Assembly (NCBI GenBank): GCA_020632915.1
Contig: JACKEP010000006.1
Span: forward strand, 170,001-234,000
Source of the DNA: Alphaproteobacteria bacterium
GTDB lineage: Bacteria; Myxococcota_A; UBA796; GCA-2862545
Direction: 5' to 3'
DNA: 64,000 nt
The notes beneath the pieces are model-generated. The model searched no databases, was not told the origin of the DNA, and worked only from the letters and a program-made list of their open reading frames with translations. Both the position numbers and the translations under genes were made by a program. Shown here piece by piece: positions 34,360 to 42,300 of the stretch (position 1 is the stretch's first letter; every line of letters starts with the position of its first letter).

Positions 34360-35097
34360 ATGACCCCTTCCTCGCCCGCCCTTCGCGTCGTCGCCCTCGC
34401 AGCCCTCGCCGGGTGGTTGTCGGGAGGCCTCGCCTGCAGCCAGGTCGACGAGGCGCCCAAGCCCGCCGCGAGCAAGCCGGCGGCGAAGAAGGCTCCGCCC
34501 AAGCCCAAGGCCGAGGGGCTGCGCGCGTCGCCGTCCCGCCTGGGTCCGATCAGCAGCGCCACGCCGCCCACGGTGGAGGCGATCGACGCGCTCCTGCCCG
34601 ACAAGTTCACGGTCAAGGAGGCCGGCGAGGGCGCGGTGAAGGGCGCCACGATCCAGGTGTTCCTGGGCGACAAGGCGATCCTCGACCTCCTGCCCAGCGC
34701 CGACGGCACCTACATCGCCCGCGGCTGGTCCACCGATCCCTACGTGATCTTCCCGTTCGAGACGAAGGCCGGCGATCGCATCGGCTCCCACCCGAACTGG
34801 AACCGGATGACCTGCACCAAGGGCGAGGCGCCGTTCGACGGCTACGCGATGTGCGCGGCGTTCGCCGAGGCCCGCATCGTCTACGCGCTCAAGGGCTGGG
34901 AAGGCGACGCCGACACCGTCCCGGGCAAGGAGCTGCTCGCCAACCTCGACGTGGCGGGGGTGCTCTGGGCGCCTGACGCACCGGGCGCCGAGGGCGACGC
35001 GGACAAGGCCGACAAGGCTGACAAGGCCGACAAGAAGAAGGGCGGCGACAAGAAGAAGCCCGCCGACAAGCAGGACGAGGCGGGCGACGCCGAGTAG
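34360..35097 (+). CDS. lipoprotein with Lys/Asp-rich tail
   Basis: The 245-residue product has a signal ending in SGGLACSQ, so a lipid anchor is likely. A Lys/Ala/Pro-rich spacer (about 28-52) follows, then a folded domain (about 55-205) with KGATIQVFLGDKAILDLLP and IGSHPNWNRMTCTKG. Two more Cys residues lie inside it. The C-terminal tail repeats KADKADKADKKK and Lys/Asp runs, probably unstructured. GGAGG before the ATG at 34360 sets the start. The family is not recognised. The next gene (JAMM metalloenzyme) begins 25 bases later and could be co-transcribed, but there is no evidence that the two work together. Confidence 0.75.
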   Translation: MTPSSPALRVVALAALAGWLSGGLACSQVDEAPKPAASKPAAKKAPPKPKAEGLRASPSRLGPISSATPPTVEAIDALLPDKFTVKEAGEGAVKGATIQVFLGDKAILDLLPSADGTYIARGWSTDPYVIFPFETKAGDRIGSHPNWNRMTCTKGEAPFDGYAMCAAFAEARIVYALKGWEGDADTVPGKELLANLDVAGVLWAPDAPGAEGDADKADKADKADKKKGGDKKKPADKQDEAGDAE

Positions 35098-35122
35098 GGC
35101 CGCGCCTGCGACGGGGGTCGCC

Positions 35123-35638
35123 GTGGATGTGCTGACGCTGTCGGCCACCGTGGTGGCCGCGATCTTCGACGAGGTCCGCGCCACCTGGCCGTCGGAGGGC
35201 TGCGGCGTGGTGACGGGACCCCCCGCTGGGGTCGACGGCCAGGCGTTCGTGCGCTTCGACAACCTCGCTGATCGCCTCCACGCCGCCGATTCGGTCGCCC
35301 ACCCCCGCGACGCCCGCACCGCCTACGTGATGCACCCGCTGCAGCTGCAGCGGCTCGTCGATCGGGTGCAGGGCGCCGGAGAGGCCCTGCTCGCGGTGGT
35401 CCACTCCCACCCGCAGCATCCGTCCTACCTGTCGGCCACGGATCGCGCGGCCGCCGCGCCGTTCGGCCCGCCGACGTTCCCCGACGCCGCCCAGGTGGTC
35501 GTCAGCGTCTACGACGCCGAGGTGCGCGACGTGAAGGCGTGGCGCTGGGACGGCCAGGACTGGCAGGAGGTGGCGATCAGCGGCCTTCCGGAGCTGCCGG
35601 GTCCGCCGCCGGGGGCCCGCCCGCTGGGCGAGGTGTAG
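35123..35638 (+). CDS. JAB1/MPN (JAMM) metalloenzyme
   Basis: The 171-residue product has the JAMM zinc motif: Glu25 in PSEGCG, then HSHP (His94, His96) and Asp107 in HSHPQHPSYLSATD. Bacterial relatives remove C-terminal Cys or ubiquitin-like tails from small carrier proteins such as CysO/ThiS, and usually sit beside such genes. Here no ThiS, MoaD or CysO-like gene is near, and the closest E1-like gene, tcdA, lies 3.4 kb away across an exporter operon, so the substrate is open. The GTG start at 35123 follows GGGGGTCGCC. The last 62 bases overlap the end of the convergent oxidoreductase gene. Confidence 0.85.
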   Translation: MDVLTLSATVVAAIFDEVRATWPSEGCGVVTGPPAGVDGQAFVRFDNLADRLHAADSVAHPRDARTAYVMHPLQLQRLVDRVQGAGEALLAVVHSHPQHPSYLSATDRAAAAPFGPPTFPDAAQVVVSVYDAEVRDVKAWRWDGQDWQEVAISGLPELPGPPPGARPLGEV

Positions 35639-37850
35639 CGGGCGGCATCCCCGACCAGCTCGACGTGTCCCGGGGGCCTGCCGCCGGCGTCACGTCGACC
35701 ACGAAGCCGGTCAGGTGGGCCATGCCCGACACCGGCTCCAGCGCCTCGGGACCGTCGGCGGCGAGCAGGTTGACGTTGACGCCCTCGGTGCGCCGCGCGA
35801 CCGACAGGCCGATGGCGTGCTGGTGTCCCCAGCCGTGGGGGAGCGCGACGACCCCGGGCATCAGGTCGTCGAGCAGCTCCACCGGCAGGCGGACGCTGGC
35901 GGTGGCCGTGGTGACGTCGACCACGTCGCCGTCAGCCAGCCCCCGCGCATCGGCGTCGTCGGGGTGCATGTACAGCTTGTTGGTGCGGTTGCGCTCGGGG
36001 ACGAAGTCCTCGAGGTTGTGGGTCCACGAGTTGTGCGTCGTCAGCGCGCGCTTCGTGATCAGCTTGAGCCGGCCCCGGTGGGCCCGCTCCCGCGCCTCCG
36101 CGGCCGGCACGCGCGCGCGCAGCGCCGCCACCAGCGCGTCCGGGGCGAGGTGGACCTTGCCGTCGTCGGTCTGCACGCGCGCCCCGAGGAAGTCGCCGGG
36201 CGGCGGCACGTCGTCGCGCAGCACGCCGTGGGGGTGGTCGAGCAGCGCGTGGAAGCCCGGCGCGCCGGCGAGGCGCTGCAGCGCGTCGAGGATGCCCTCC
36301 TGCGGCAGCCCCGGTCCGGCGTCGGGGTGGCGCCACCGGTGCCAGCGCCGCCAGGTCTGCAGCGCGGCGGTGACCGCCTTGCTGCCGAACAGCCCCACGC
36401 CGCAGGCGCGGCACAGGTCGTGGTAGATGGTGGCCTCGTCCCGCTGGTCGCCCTGCGGGGGCACCACGGCGCGCGTGGCCTGCAGGTAGGGCCGGGTCTG
36501 CATGCCCAGCCACAGCGGGAAGAAGAACGGCAGGTCCGGGCGCTGGAACGGGCTCGTGGCCGGCAGGACGTGGGTGGCGAGGCTGCCGGTCTCGTTGCAG
36601 TAGATGTCGACGGTGACGAGCAGATCGAGGGACTGGAGCGCCTCGCGAAGCCGCCCGGCGTTGGGCATCGTGATCAGCGGGTTGCCGCCCGTGACGAACA
36701 GGCCGCGCACCTGGCCGGGACCGGGCGTGAGGATCTCGTCGGCGAGCACGCCGCCGGGGAAGGCGTCGTTCGTGCGCGAGAAGCCGCCGACGCGGCTGCG
36801 GCCCTCCTTGGTGGCCACGCCGAACCGCTTGCCGAACTTGGCGAAGTCGAAGATGCCGTGACCCACGCGGGTGCCGCCGGCGCGGTCGAGGTTGCCCGAC
36901 AGCGCGTTGATGCACTCCTGCAGCCAGAAGCCGAGGCTGCCGTCGGTGCCCATGTTGACGCCGGTGGAGCTGTACAGCGCGGCGCCGTCGGCCTGCAGGT
37001 AGGTGTCGACCAGCCGGCGCAGCGTGGTGGCGTCGATGCCGGTGACCGCCGCACAGCGCTCGGGGGTGTAGGGCGCGACGAGCTCGGCGAGGGTGTCGAC
37101 GCCCGACAGGTGGGCGGCGCGCGTGGCGTCGACGGCGTCGCGGGCGAACAGCTCGTGGAGGAAGCCGAGGTAGAAGAAGACGTCGGTGTCGGGCCGGATG
37201 AACACGTGCTCGCTGGCGGCCCGGGCCGTCTCGGTGCGGCGCGGGTCGACGACGATCACCTCGGCGCCGCGCTTGCGCAGCTCGTGCAGCTGCAGGAACG
37301 GGTTGGGCACCTGCAGGAACGACCACTTCGACACGACGGGGTTGGCGCCCACCACGATCAGGCAGTGCGTGTGCTCCAGGTCGGGGAACGGCTGCGTGAA
37401 CGGGAAGCCGTAGATCTGCTTGCTGACGGCGAACTTGTTGGCGCAGTCCTGGGTGGCCGAGCTGTACAGGTTGGACGAGCCGAGCCCCTCCATGAACCCC
37501 TGCGCGAAGATCGGGTGGAGCAGGGAGAAGCCTGCGGCCGTGCCGACGTACATCGCGAGGCTGTCGGCGCCGTGGTCGGCCCGCAGCGCCTTGACCCGTC
37601 GGCCGATGTCGGCCAGCGCCTCGTCCCACGACACCGGCACGAGCGCGCCGTCCTTGCGCATCAGCGGCTGGGTGAGGCGGTCGGGCGTGTCGTACATCCG
37701 CGCCTGCTTGATGCCCTTGACGCAGGCGAAGCCCCGGGTGGCCACGTGCTCGCGGTCGGGTGCCACGGTGGTGACGCGACCGTCCTCGACCGTCACCTCC
37801 AGGCCGCACAGCGACTCGCAGATGCGGCAGAAGGTGGTGGTGGTGGTCAT
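35577..37850 (-). CDS. molybdopterin-dependent oxidoreductase
   Basis: The 757-residue product is a member of the DMSO reductase/formate dehydrogenase superfamily. An N-terminal iron-sulphur motif has Cys8, Cys11, Cys15 and Cys43 (FCRICESLC...GFACVKG), with Lys45 after the last. Cys136 in SSATQDCANK is the likely Mo or W ligand. The C-terminal cofactor-binding domain has ALPHGWGHQHAIGLS. No Tat signal is seen, so it is probably cytoplasmic. The ATG overlaps the Hsp20 stop by 4 bases, so it is translationally coupled to a small heat-shock gene. No electron-transfer subunit is adjacent. The substrate cannot be named. Its 3' end overlaps the convergent JAMM gene by 62 bases. Confidence 0.9.
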   Translation of the reverse strand: MTTTTTFCRICESLCGLEVTVEDGRVTTVAPDREHVATRGFACVKGIKQARMYDTPDRLTQPLMRKDGALVPVSWDEALADIGRRVKALRADHGADSLAMYVGTAAGFSLLHPIFAQGFMEGLGSSNLYSSATQDCANKFAVSKQIYGFPFTQPFPDLEHTHCLIVVGANPVVSKWSFLQVPNPFLQLHELRKRGAEVIVVDPRRTETARAASEHVFIRPDTDVFFYLGFLHELFARDAVDATRAAHLSGVDTLAELVAPYTPERCAAVTGIDATTLRRLVDTYLQADGAALYSSTGVNMGTDGSLGFWLQECINALSGNLDRAGGTRVGHGIFDFAKFGKRFGVATKEGRSRVGGFSRTNDAFPGGVLADEILTPGPGQVRGLFVTGGNPLITMPNAGRLREALQSLDLLVTVDIYCNETGSLATHVLPATSPFQRPDLPFFFPLWLGMQTRPYLQATRAVVPPQGDQRDEATIYHDLCRACGVGLFGSKAVTAALQTWRRWHRWRHPDAGPGLPQEGILDALQRLAGAPGFHALLDHPHGVLRDDVPPPGDFLGARVQTDDGKVHLAPDALVAALRARVPAAEARERAHRGRLKLITKRALTTHNSWTHNLEDFVPERNRTNKLYMHPDDADARGLADGDVVDVTTATASVRLPVELLDDLMPGVVALPHGWGHQHAIGLSVARRTEGVNVNLLAADGPEALEPVSGMAHLTGFVVDVTPAAGPRDTSSWSGMPPATPRPAGGPPAADPAAPEGR

Positions 37851-38329
37851 CGCGACCCGGGCGTGTTCTCGGACGCCACGGTGGCGCTGACGGTGCCCGC
37901 CTCGACGGGCACCACGCGATCGACGCCACGACCCAGGCGCGGCACCTCGACGCGCAGCACGCCGTCGTCGAGTGCTGCGCGCACACCCTCGGCGTCGACG
38001 TCGGCGGGCAGCAGGAACTCGCGCGCGAAGCGGCCGTGGGGCCGCTCGCCGGTGCGCAGCGTACCGACCGGGCGCGTGTCGGGTCGCTCACCCTCGATCA
38101 CGAGGCGGGCACCCTCCAGGCGCACCCGCACCGCGTCGCGGCGCACACCGGGCAGGTCGACGAGCACCACGTGCTTGCCTTCGACCTCCAGGACGTCGAC
38201 CTCGGGGCTGTAGCCGGTGCCCCGGGGCATGCCCGGGATGGCCCCGGAGAGCAGATCGCGCAGCATGGGGTCGCGCGCGAGCAGCTTCTTGAGCTGGGCG
38301 AGGGCGACGTCTGCGGCACTGTCGGACAT
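37847..38329 (-). CDS. small heat-shock protein, Hsp20/alpha-crystallin family
   Basis: The 160-residue product has an alpha-crystallin domain (about 50-145). The strands DVLEVEGKHVVLVDLPGV and LVIEGERP and the late ALDDGVLRVEVPRL (A-x-x-x-G-V-L motif) are diagnostic. The N-terminal part is helical and the C-terminus is short. The ATG at 38329 has GGAGG upstream; a GTG five codons earlier (38344) is less likely because it covers that site. The SDR stop lies 11 bases upstream and the TGA overlaps the ATG of the molybdopterin enzyme. Hsp20 in an operon with an oxidoreductase is unusual and may help fold or protect that enzyme; this is inference. Confidence 0.9.
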   Translation of the reverse strand: MSDSAADVALAQLKKLLARDPMLRDLLSGAIPGMPRGTGYSPEVDVLEVEGKHVVLVDLPGVRRDAVRVRLEGARLVIEGERPDTRPVGTLRTGERPHGRFAREFLLPADVDAEGVRAALDDGVLRVEVPRLGRGVDRVVPVEAGTVSATVASENTPGSR

Positions 38330-38340
38330 GGGACCTCCGT

Positions 38341-39003
38341 TCACCAGGGCAGCTCGGGACCGTCGCGATGCCAGAAGCGACCCGACGTGTCTGCCGACGC
38401 GCTGTCGATGATCCGAACGAGCCGGGCCACCGCCTCGTCGGGGTCGACGTCACCCGCGCCGCCCGTGAGCTCTGTGCGGACGTAGCCCGGGTGGAGCAGC
38501 AGGACAGGCACCGGGGACAAGTCGTGAGCCAGCGAGCGGCCGATGGCGTTGAGCGCCGCCTTGCTGGCGCGGTAGCCGTAGTAGCCGCCGCTCGTGTTGT
38601 CGCCGATGGACCCCATCCGCGACGACATCAGCGCCACGCGCGGCGCGGGCGATCGGGCCAGGTGGGGGCGCAGCGCGCTGACCACGCGGTAGGCGCCGAC
38701 GGCGTTGACGTCGAGCTGGTGCAGCACGCTCGGGGCGCGCGCGGGGTCGAGGCCGTCCGCGGCGAGCTCGCCGGCGTTGTGCAGCAGCACGTCGATCGGC
38801 GTGCCGTCCAGGCGGGCGGCGAGGGCGGCGACGCTGGCGTCGGAGGCGACGTCGCAGGCCTCCACCCGCGCGACCCCCGCCAGCGCTGCAGCCCGCTCCG
38901 GGTGGCGCGTGGTGCCGACGACGGTGTCGCCGCGGGCGGCGTACAGGCGCGCGAAGGCCAGCCCGATGCCGCGGCTCGCGCCGACGATGAGGACGTGGGC
39001 CAT
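38341..39003 (-). CDS. short-chain dehydrogenase/reductase
   Basis: The 220-residue product is a classical SDR. The Rossmann motif is LIVGASRGIGLAFA, followed by HNAG (the NNAG region) and the YxxxK pair in YYGYRASKAAL; a Ser in ALMSSRMGSI precedes it. This is typical of C-factor-like or NAD(P)-dependent SDRs, one of which (CsgA) is a developmental signal in Myxococcus; here the role is unknown. The gene starts the reverse operon SDR-Hsp20-molybdopterin oxidoreductase. On the plus strand the AstE-like gene begins 116 bases away, so the gap must hold both promoters. Confidence 0.9.
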   Translation of the reverse strand: MAHVLIVGASRGIGLAFARLYAARGDTVVGTTRHPERAAALAGVARVEACDVASDASVAALAARLDGTPIDVLLHNAGELAADGLDPARAPSVLHQLDVNAVGAYRVVSALRPHLARSPAPRVALMSSRMGSIGDNTSGGYYGYRASKAALNAIGRSLAHDLSPVPVLLLHPGYVRTELTGGAGDVDPDEAVARLVRIIDSASADTSGRFWHRDGPELPW

Positions 39004-39119
39004 GCGGCGAACCTCCAGGGGACCCGCAAGGCGTAACCGACCCTGTCCGCACGGGACGAGGGGCCGCGCATCCGCTAGGACGTGGGGACCCGTGGCATGC
39101 CCATGCCGACGGAGGTGCC

Positions 39120-40133
39120 GTGAACCGTCCCCCTGACACGCCAGAGCCCACGGTCCAGCGCACCGTCGCTCGCGTGCACGTGGAGCCCCGTCGCGGCGCC
39201 ACCGGGGGCGAGGTCACGGTGCTCACGCTCGACAGCGGCGTCGAGGGCCCCACGCTCGCGGTCACCGCCAACCTCCACGGCGACGAGACCACCGGGGTGG
39301 GGGTCGTCCGTCGGCTCGACGCGTGGCTCCAGGCCCACCCGTTCCGCGGTCGGGTCGTGCTCTACCCCTCGTGCAACCCGCAGGGCTTGCGCGCGCAGAC
39401 GCGGCACGTGCCGGCCGACGAGCTCGACGTGAACCGCGTGTTCCCCGGGAACGCCCGTGGCTCCTGGGCCGCCCGCATCGCCGCCGCGTTGTGGCGCGAC
39501 CTGTCGGTGCGCCGACCCGACGTCGTGATCGACCTGCACGCCGACGCCCCGCTGTCCGTGCCGTACGTGATCATCGACCGCCCCGTGCGCAAGACCGGGG
39601 CGGCCCGGCGTCGCCTCGCGGCACGCCTGGAGACGCTCGCCGAGGCCACCGGGCTCACCGTGCTGCGGGAGTACCCCGACGACGTCTACGTCCAGTTCGG
39701 CCTCGATCGCAGCCTCGCGGGTGCCGTCGTCAACCTTCTGGGCGTGCCCGCCGTCACCGTCGAGGCCGGGCCCCGCCGCTACATCGACGCCGACGCCGTC
39801 GACGTCGCGCTCCAGGCCGTCCTGGGCGTGCTCGCAGGCGCGGGCGCCGTCGACCACCCCGTGGCGCCCCACCCCACGCGGGTGGAGGGCTGCTGGCGCC
39901 GCGCGTCCACGCCGCGGACCCGGCGGGGTGGGCTGGTGGAGCCGATCGCGCAGCCGGGCACGCGCTTTGTCCGTGGCGACGTCCTCGCCCACGTGGTGGC
40001 GCTGTCGGGCGAGCTGACCGAGCAGGTCGTGGCCACCGAGGACGGCGTGCTCATCAGCTGGGTCGAGGCCTGCTGGGTCGCGCCGGGGGGACTCCTCGGC
40101 ACGCTCGGCGTGCCCGACCGGGAGCGGTTGTAG
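39120..40133 (+). CDS. succinylglutamate desuccinylase/aspartoacylase family hydrolase
   Basis: The 337-residue product is a zinc deacylase of the M14-like AstE/AspA family. Zinc ligands are in NLHGDETTG (His53, Glu56) and DLHADAPL (His140), and the C-terminal catalytic Glu is likely in VTVEAGP. It hydrolyses an N-acyl or acetyl amino-acid bond. A C-terminal domain (about 260-337), with FVRGDVLAHVVALSG and TEDGVLISW, resembles the barrel-like lid of this family. The GTG at 39120 follows GGAGGTGCC. The stop overlaps the next start by one base (TAGTG), linking it in translation to the methyltransferase gene, though no functional link is evident. Confidence 0.88.
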   Translation: MNRPPDTPEPTVQRTVARVHVEPRRGATGGEVTVLTLDSGVEGPTLAVTANLHGDETTGVGVVRRLDAWLQAHPFRGRVVLYPSCNPQGLRAQTRHVPADELDVNRVFPGNARGSWAARIAAALWRDLSVRRPDVVIDLHADAPLSVPYVIIDRPVRKTGAARRRLAARLETLAEATGLTVLREYPDDVYVQFGLDRSLAGAVVNLLGVPAVTVEAGPRRYIDADAVDVALQAVLGVLAGAGAVDHPVAPHPTRVEGCWRRASTPRTRRGGLVEPIAQPGTRFVRGDVLAHVVALSGELTEQVVATEDGVLISWVEACWVAPGGLLGTLGVPDRERL

Positions 40134-41455
40134 TGGCTCGAGGACCCCGCAAGCCCAAGGACGCCGGCCGCCCGCGCGGCGGCGACCGGAACGACCGCCA
40201 GGAGCGCGGCGGCGGCGATCGCGGGGGTGCCGATCGAGGCGCCCGCAAGGCGCCGGTGCGCGTGCCGCCGGGCGTGGTGCGCGTCAACGGCCACTCCGAG
40301 CACTGGCTCAGGCAGGGCTTCTCCTGGGTCTACCCGAACGAGGTCGAGGGCGGCCACGGCCAGGGCTCGGGCGTCGAGGTCACGCTGCAGGGGCCCGGCG
40401 GTGCCGTGCTCGGCCGCGGCCTCACCGACGTCGGCTGGCTCGCTGTGCGGCGCCTCCGCGACGACGCCGGCCCCCTCGACGACGCCTGGCTCGCCGCGGT
40501 GGTCGATCGCGCCGTGCGCCTGCGGGAGCGCCTCGTGCTCGCCGATCACACCACGGCCGCCCGCCTCGTCCACGCCGAGAACGACGGCCTGCCCGGCGTG
40601 CGGGTGGACTGGTGGGACGGCTGGGTGGAGCTGGTGCTCGACAGCCCCGGCGTGGCGCCGCTCGTGCCGGCCCTGGTCCGCGTACTGCACGCCCGCCTGC
40701 CCGTGCGCGGCGTGCACCTGTGCTACCGGCCGGATCCGCGCGACACGCTCGATGCCGCCACCTTCTCGCCGGCGCCGGGCTGGGTCGACGGGGCGCCGCC
40801 CGGCGGTGACGTCGTGGTGCTGGAGCGCGGGCTGCGCATGGCCGTGCGTCCCGGCGACGGCCCCGACGTCGGCAGCTACCCCGACATGCGCGACGTGCGC
40901 GCCTGGCTGGCGCCGTGGTGGTCGGGCCAGCGCGTGCTCAACACGTTCGCCTACACCGGCGCCTTCTCCGCGGCGGCGCTTCGTGCCGGGGCGGCCGAGG
41001 TCACCAGCGTCGACCTGTCCCAGCCCTACCTCGACCGCCTCGAGCACAACCTGCACCTCAACGACGTCGACGACGGTCGCCACACCACCGTGCAGGCCGA
41101 TGCCTTCCAGGCCCTCGATCGCTTCCGTCGCACCGGGCAGGTGTTCGACCGCGTCGTGCTCGACCCGCCCTCGTTCTCCCACGGCCCGACCGGCACGTGG
41201 TCGGCGAAGAAGGACATGCCGCGGCTCGTGGCAGCGGCCGCGCGGGTCACGGCGGCCGACGGCTGGATCGTCGCGGCGTCCAACCAGGGGCAGCTGTCGC
41301 CGCGCGCGTTCCGCGGGCTGGTCGCCGAGGGACTGGCGAAGGCGGGGCGCGTGGCCCGCGAGCTGTCGTTCCACGGGGCCGCCGTCGATCACCCGGCGGC
41401 GGTGACCCACCCCGAGGGGCACTACCTCAAGGTGGGTGTGTGGGCGCTCGACTAG
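40133..41455 (+). CDS. class I SAM RNA methyltransferase, RlmI/RlmK-like
   Basis: The 440-residue product begins with a basic Arg/Gly-rich tail of about 45 residues, then a PUA-like region (RVNGHSEHWLRQGFSWVYPNE) and a class I methyltransferase domain with NTFAYTGAFSAAAL (SAM site), SVDLSQPYLDRLEHNL and LDPPSFSHG. This fits RlmI-type rRNA methyltransferases. However, the late motif reads AASNQGQ where RlmI has a catalytic Cys (FSCSG); RlmK also has Asn there. So it may not make m5C. The GTG at 40133 overlaps the AstE stop by one base. SfsA follows after 26 bases and may be co-transcribed. Confidence 0.85.
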   Translation: MARGPRKPKDAGRPRGGDRNDRQERGGGDRGGADRGARKAPVRVPPGVVRVNGHSEHWLRQGFSWVYPNEVEGGHGQGSGVEVTLQGPGGAVLGRGLTDVGWLAVRRLRDDAGPLDDAWLAAVVDRAVRLRERLVLADHTTAARLVHAENDGLPGVRVDWWDGWVELVLDSPGVAPLVPALVRVLHARLPVRGVHLCYRPDPRDTLDAATFSPAPGWVDGAPPGGDVVVLERGLRMAVRPGDGPDVGSYPDMRDVRAWLAPWWSGQRVLNTFAYTGAFSAAALRAGAAEVTSVDLSQPYLDRLEHNLHLNDVDDGRHTTVQADAFQALDRFRRTGQVFDRVVLDPPSFSHGPTGTWSAKKDMPRLVAAAARVTAADGWIVAASNQGQLSPRAFRGLVAEGLAKAGRVARELSFHGAAVDHPAAVTHPEGHYLKVGVWALD

Positions 41456-41481
41456 GCGACACGACCCCTGGCGACCCACCG

Positions 41482-42258
41482 GTGGGGCTGGCCTACGAGG
41501 GGCCGCTGGTGGCCGGCACGTTCCTCGGGCGCCGCAAGCGGTTCTTCGCCGACGTGCGCCTGGCCGACGGCACGGAGGTCGTCGCCCACTGCGCCAACAC
41601 CGGGTCGATGCGGGGCCTGGATCGGCCGGGCGCACCGTGCCGCGTGCTCCACCACGCCGACCCGCGCCGCAAGCTCGCCTGGTCGCTCGAACAGCTGCAC
41701 GTCGACGGCACCTGGGTGATGGTCCACACCGCCCGGCCCAACCACGTCGTGCGCCAGGCGATCGCCGACGGGGTGCTGCCGTCGCTCGCGGGGTGGCCGG
41801 TCGTGCGCCCCGAGCAGCCCTACGGCGAACGCAGCCGCATCGACCTGCTCCTGCTCGACGGCGGCGACCTCGCGCCGGGCAGCGCGCCCGTCCGTCGCGG
41901 CGGGCGCGTGCTGCAGCCCGCCCGGCGCGCCTGCTTCGTCGAGGTCAAGAACGTCACCTGGGTGCGTGACGGCGTGGCGTGCTTCCCCGACGCCGTGTCC
42001 GACCGGGGCACGCGCCACCTGCGGGAGCTGACGGCGGTCGTGGCGGGCGGGCAGCGCGCTGTCGTCGTGCTCCACGTCGCGCGGGACGACGCGCACGCCT
42101 TCGCGCCGGCCGACGACACCGACCCGGCGTGGGGTGCGGCCTTCCGCGACGCGCTGGATGCCGGCGTGGAGGCGTTGGCGGTCACCGTGGACGTGAGCGC
42201 CACCCACCTGCGGGTGGCCCGCACGTTGCCGATCCGACGGTTCGCGGCGTCGGGCTGA
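41482..42258 (+). CDS. sfsA: SfsA family DNA/RNA nuclease-like protein
   Basis: The 258-residue product matches SfsA: RKRFFADVRLADG, AHCANTGSMRGL, YGERSRIDLLL, ACFVEVKNVTW and AFPDAVSDRGTRHL-like (here CFPDAVSDRGTRHL). SfsA binds nucleic acid and has a nuclease-like fold; its role in sugar fermentation stimulation in E. coli is poorly defined. I chose the GTG at 41482, since the product then begins about 20 residues before the conserved RF-x-ADV, as in relatives; a GTG at 41440 overlapping the methyltransferase end is possible. No strong Shine-Dalgarno site is seen for either. Confidence 0.85.
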   Translation: MGLAYEGPLVAGTFLGRRKRFFADVRLADGTEVVAHCANTGSMRGLDRPGAPCRVLHHADPRRKLAWSLEQLHVDGTWVMVHTARPNHVVRQAIADGVLPSLAGWPVVRPEQPYGERSRIDLLLLDGGDLAPGSAPVRRGGRVLQPARRACFVEVKNVTWVRDGVACFPDAVSDRGTRHLRELTAVVAGGQRAVVVLHVARDDAHAFAPADDTDPAWGAAFRDALDAGVEALAVTVDVSATHLRVARTLPIRRFAASG

Positions 42259-42300
42259 CGGCACCGGTCCCCGGCGGCTATCGATCGGCAGGAGGTGACG

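Noticed and set aside
30740..35638. Ubiquitin-like conjugation system (E1-like TcdA plus JAMM)
   Set aside because: The genes are 3.4 kb apart with an exporter between them, no ubiquitin-like or E2-like gene is seen, and the E1 matches TcdA.
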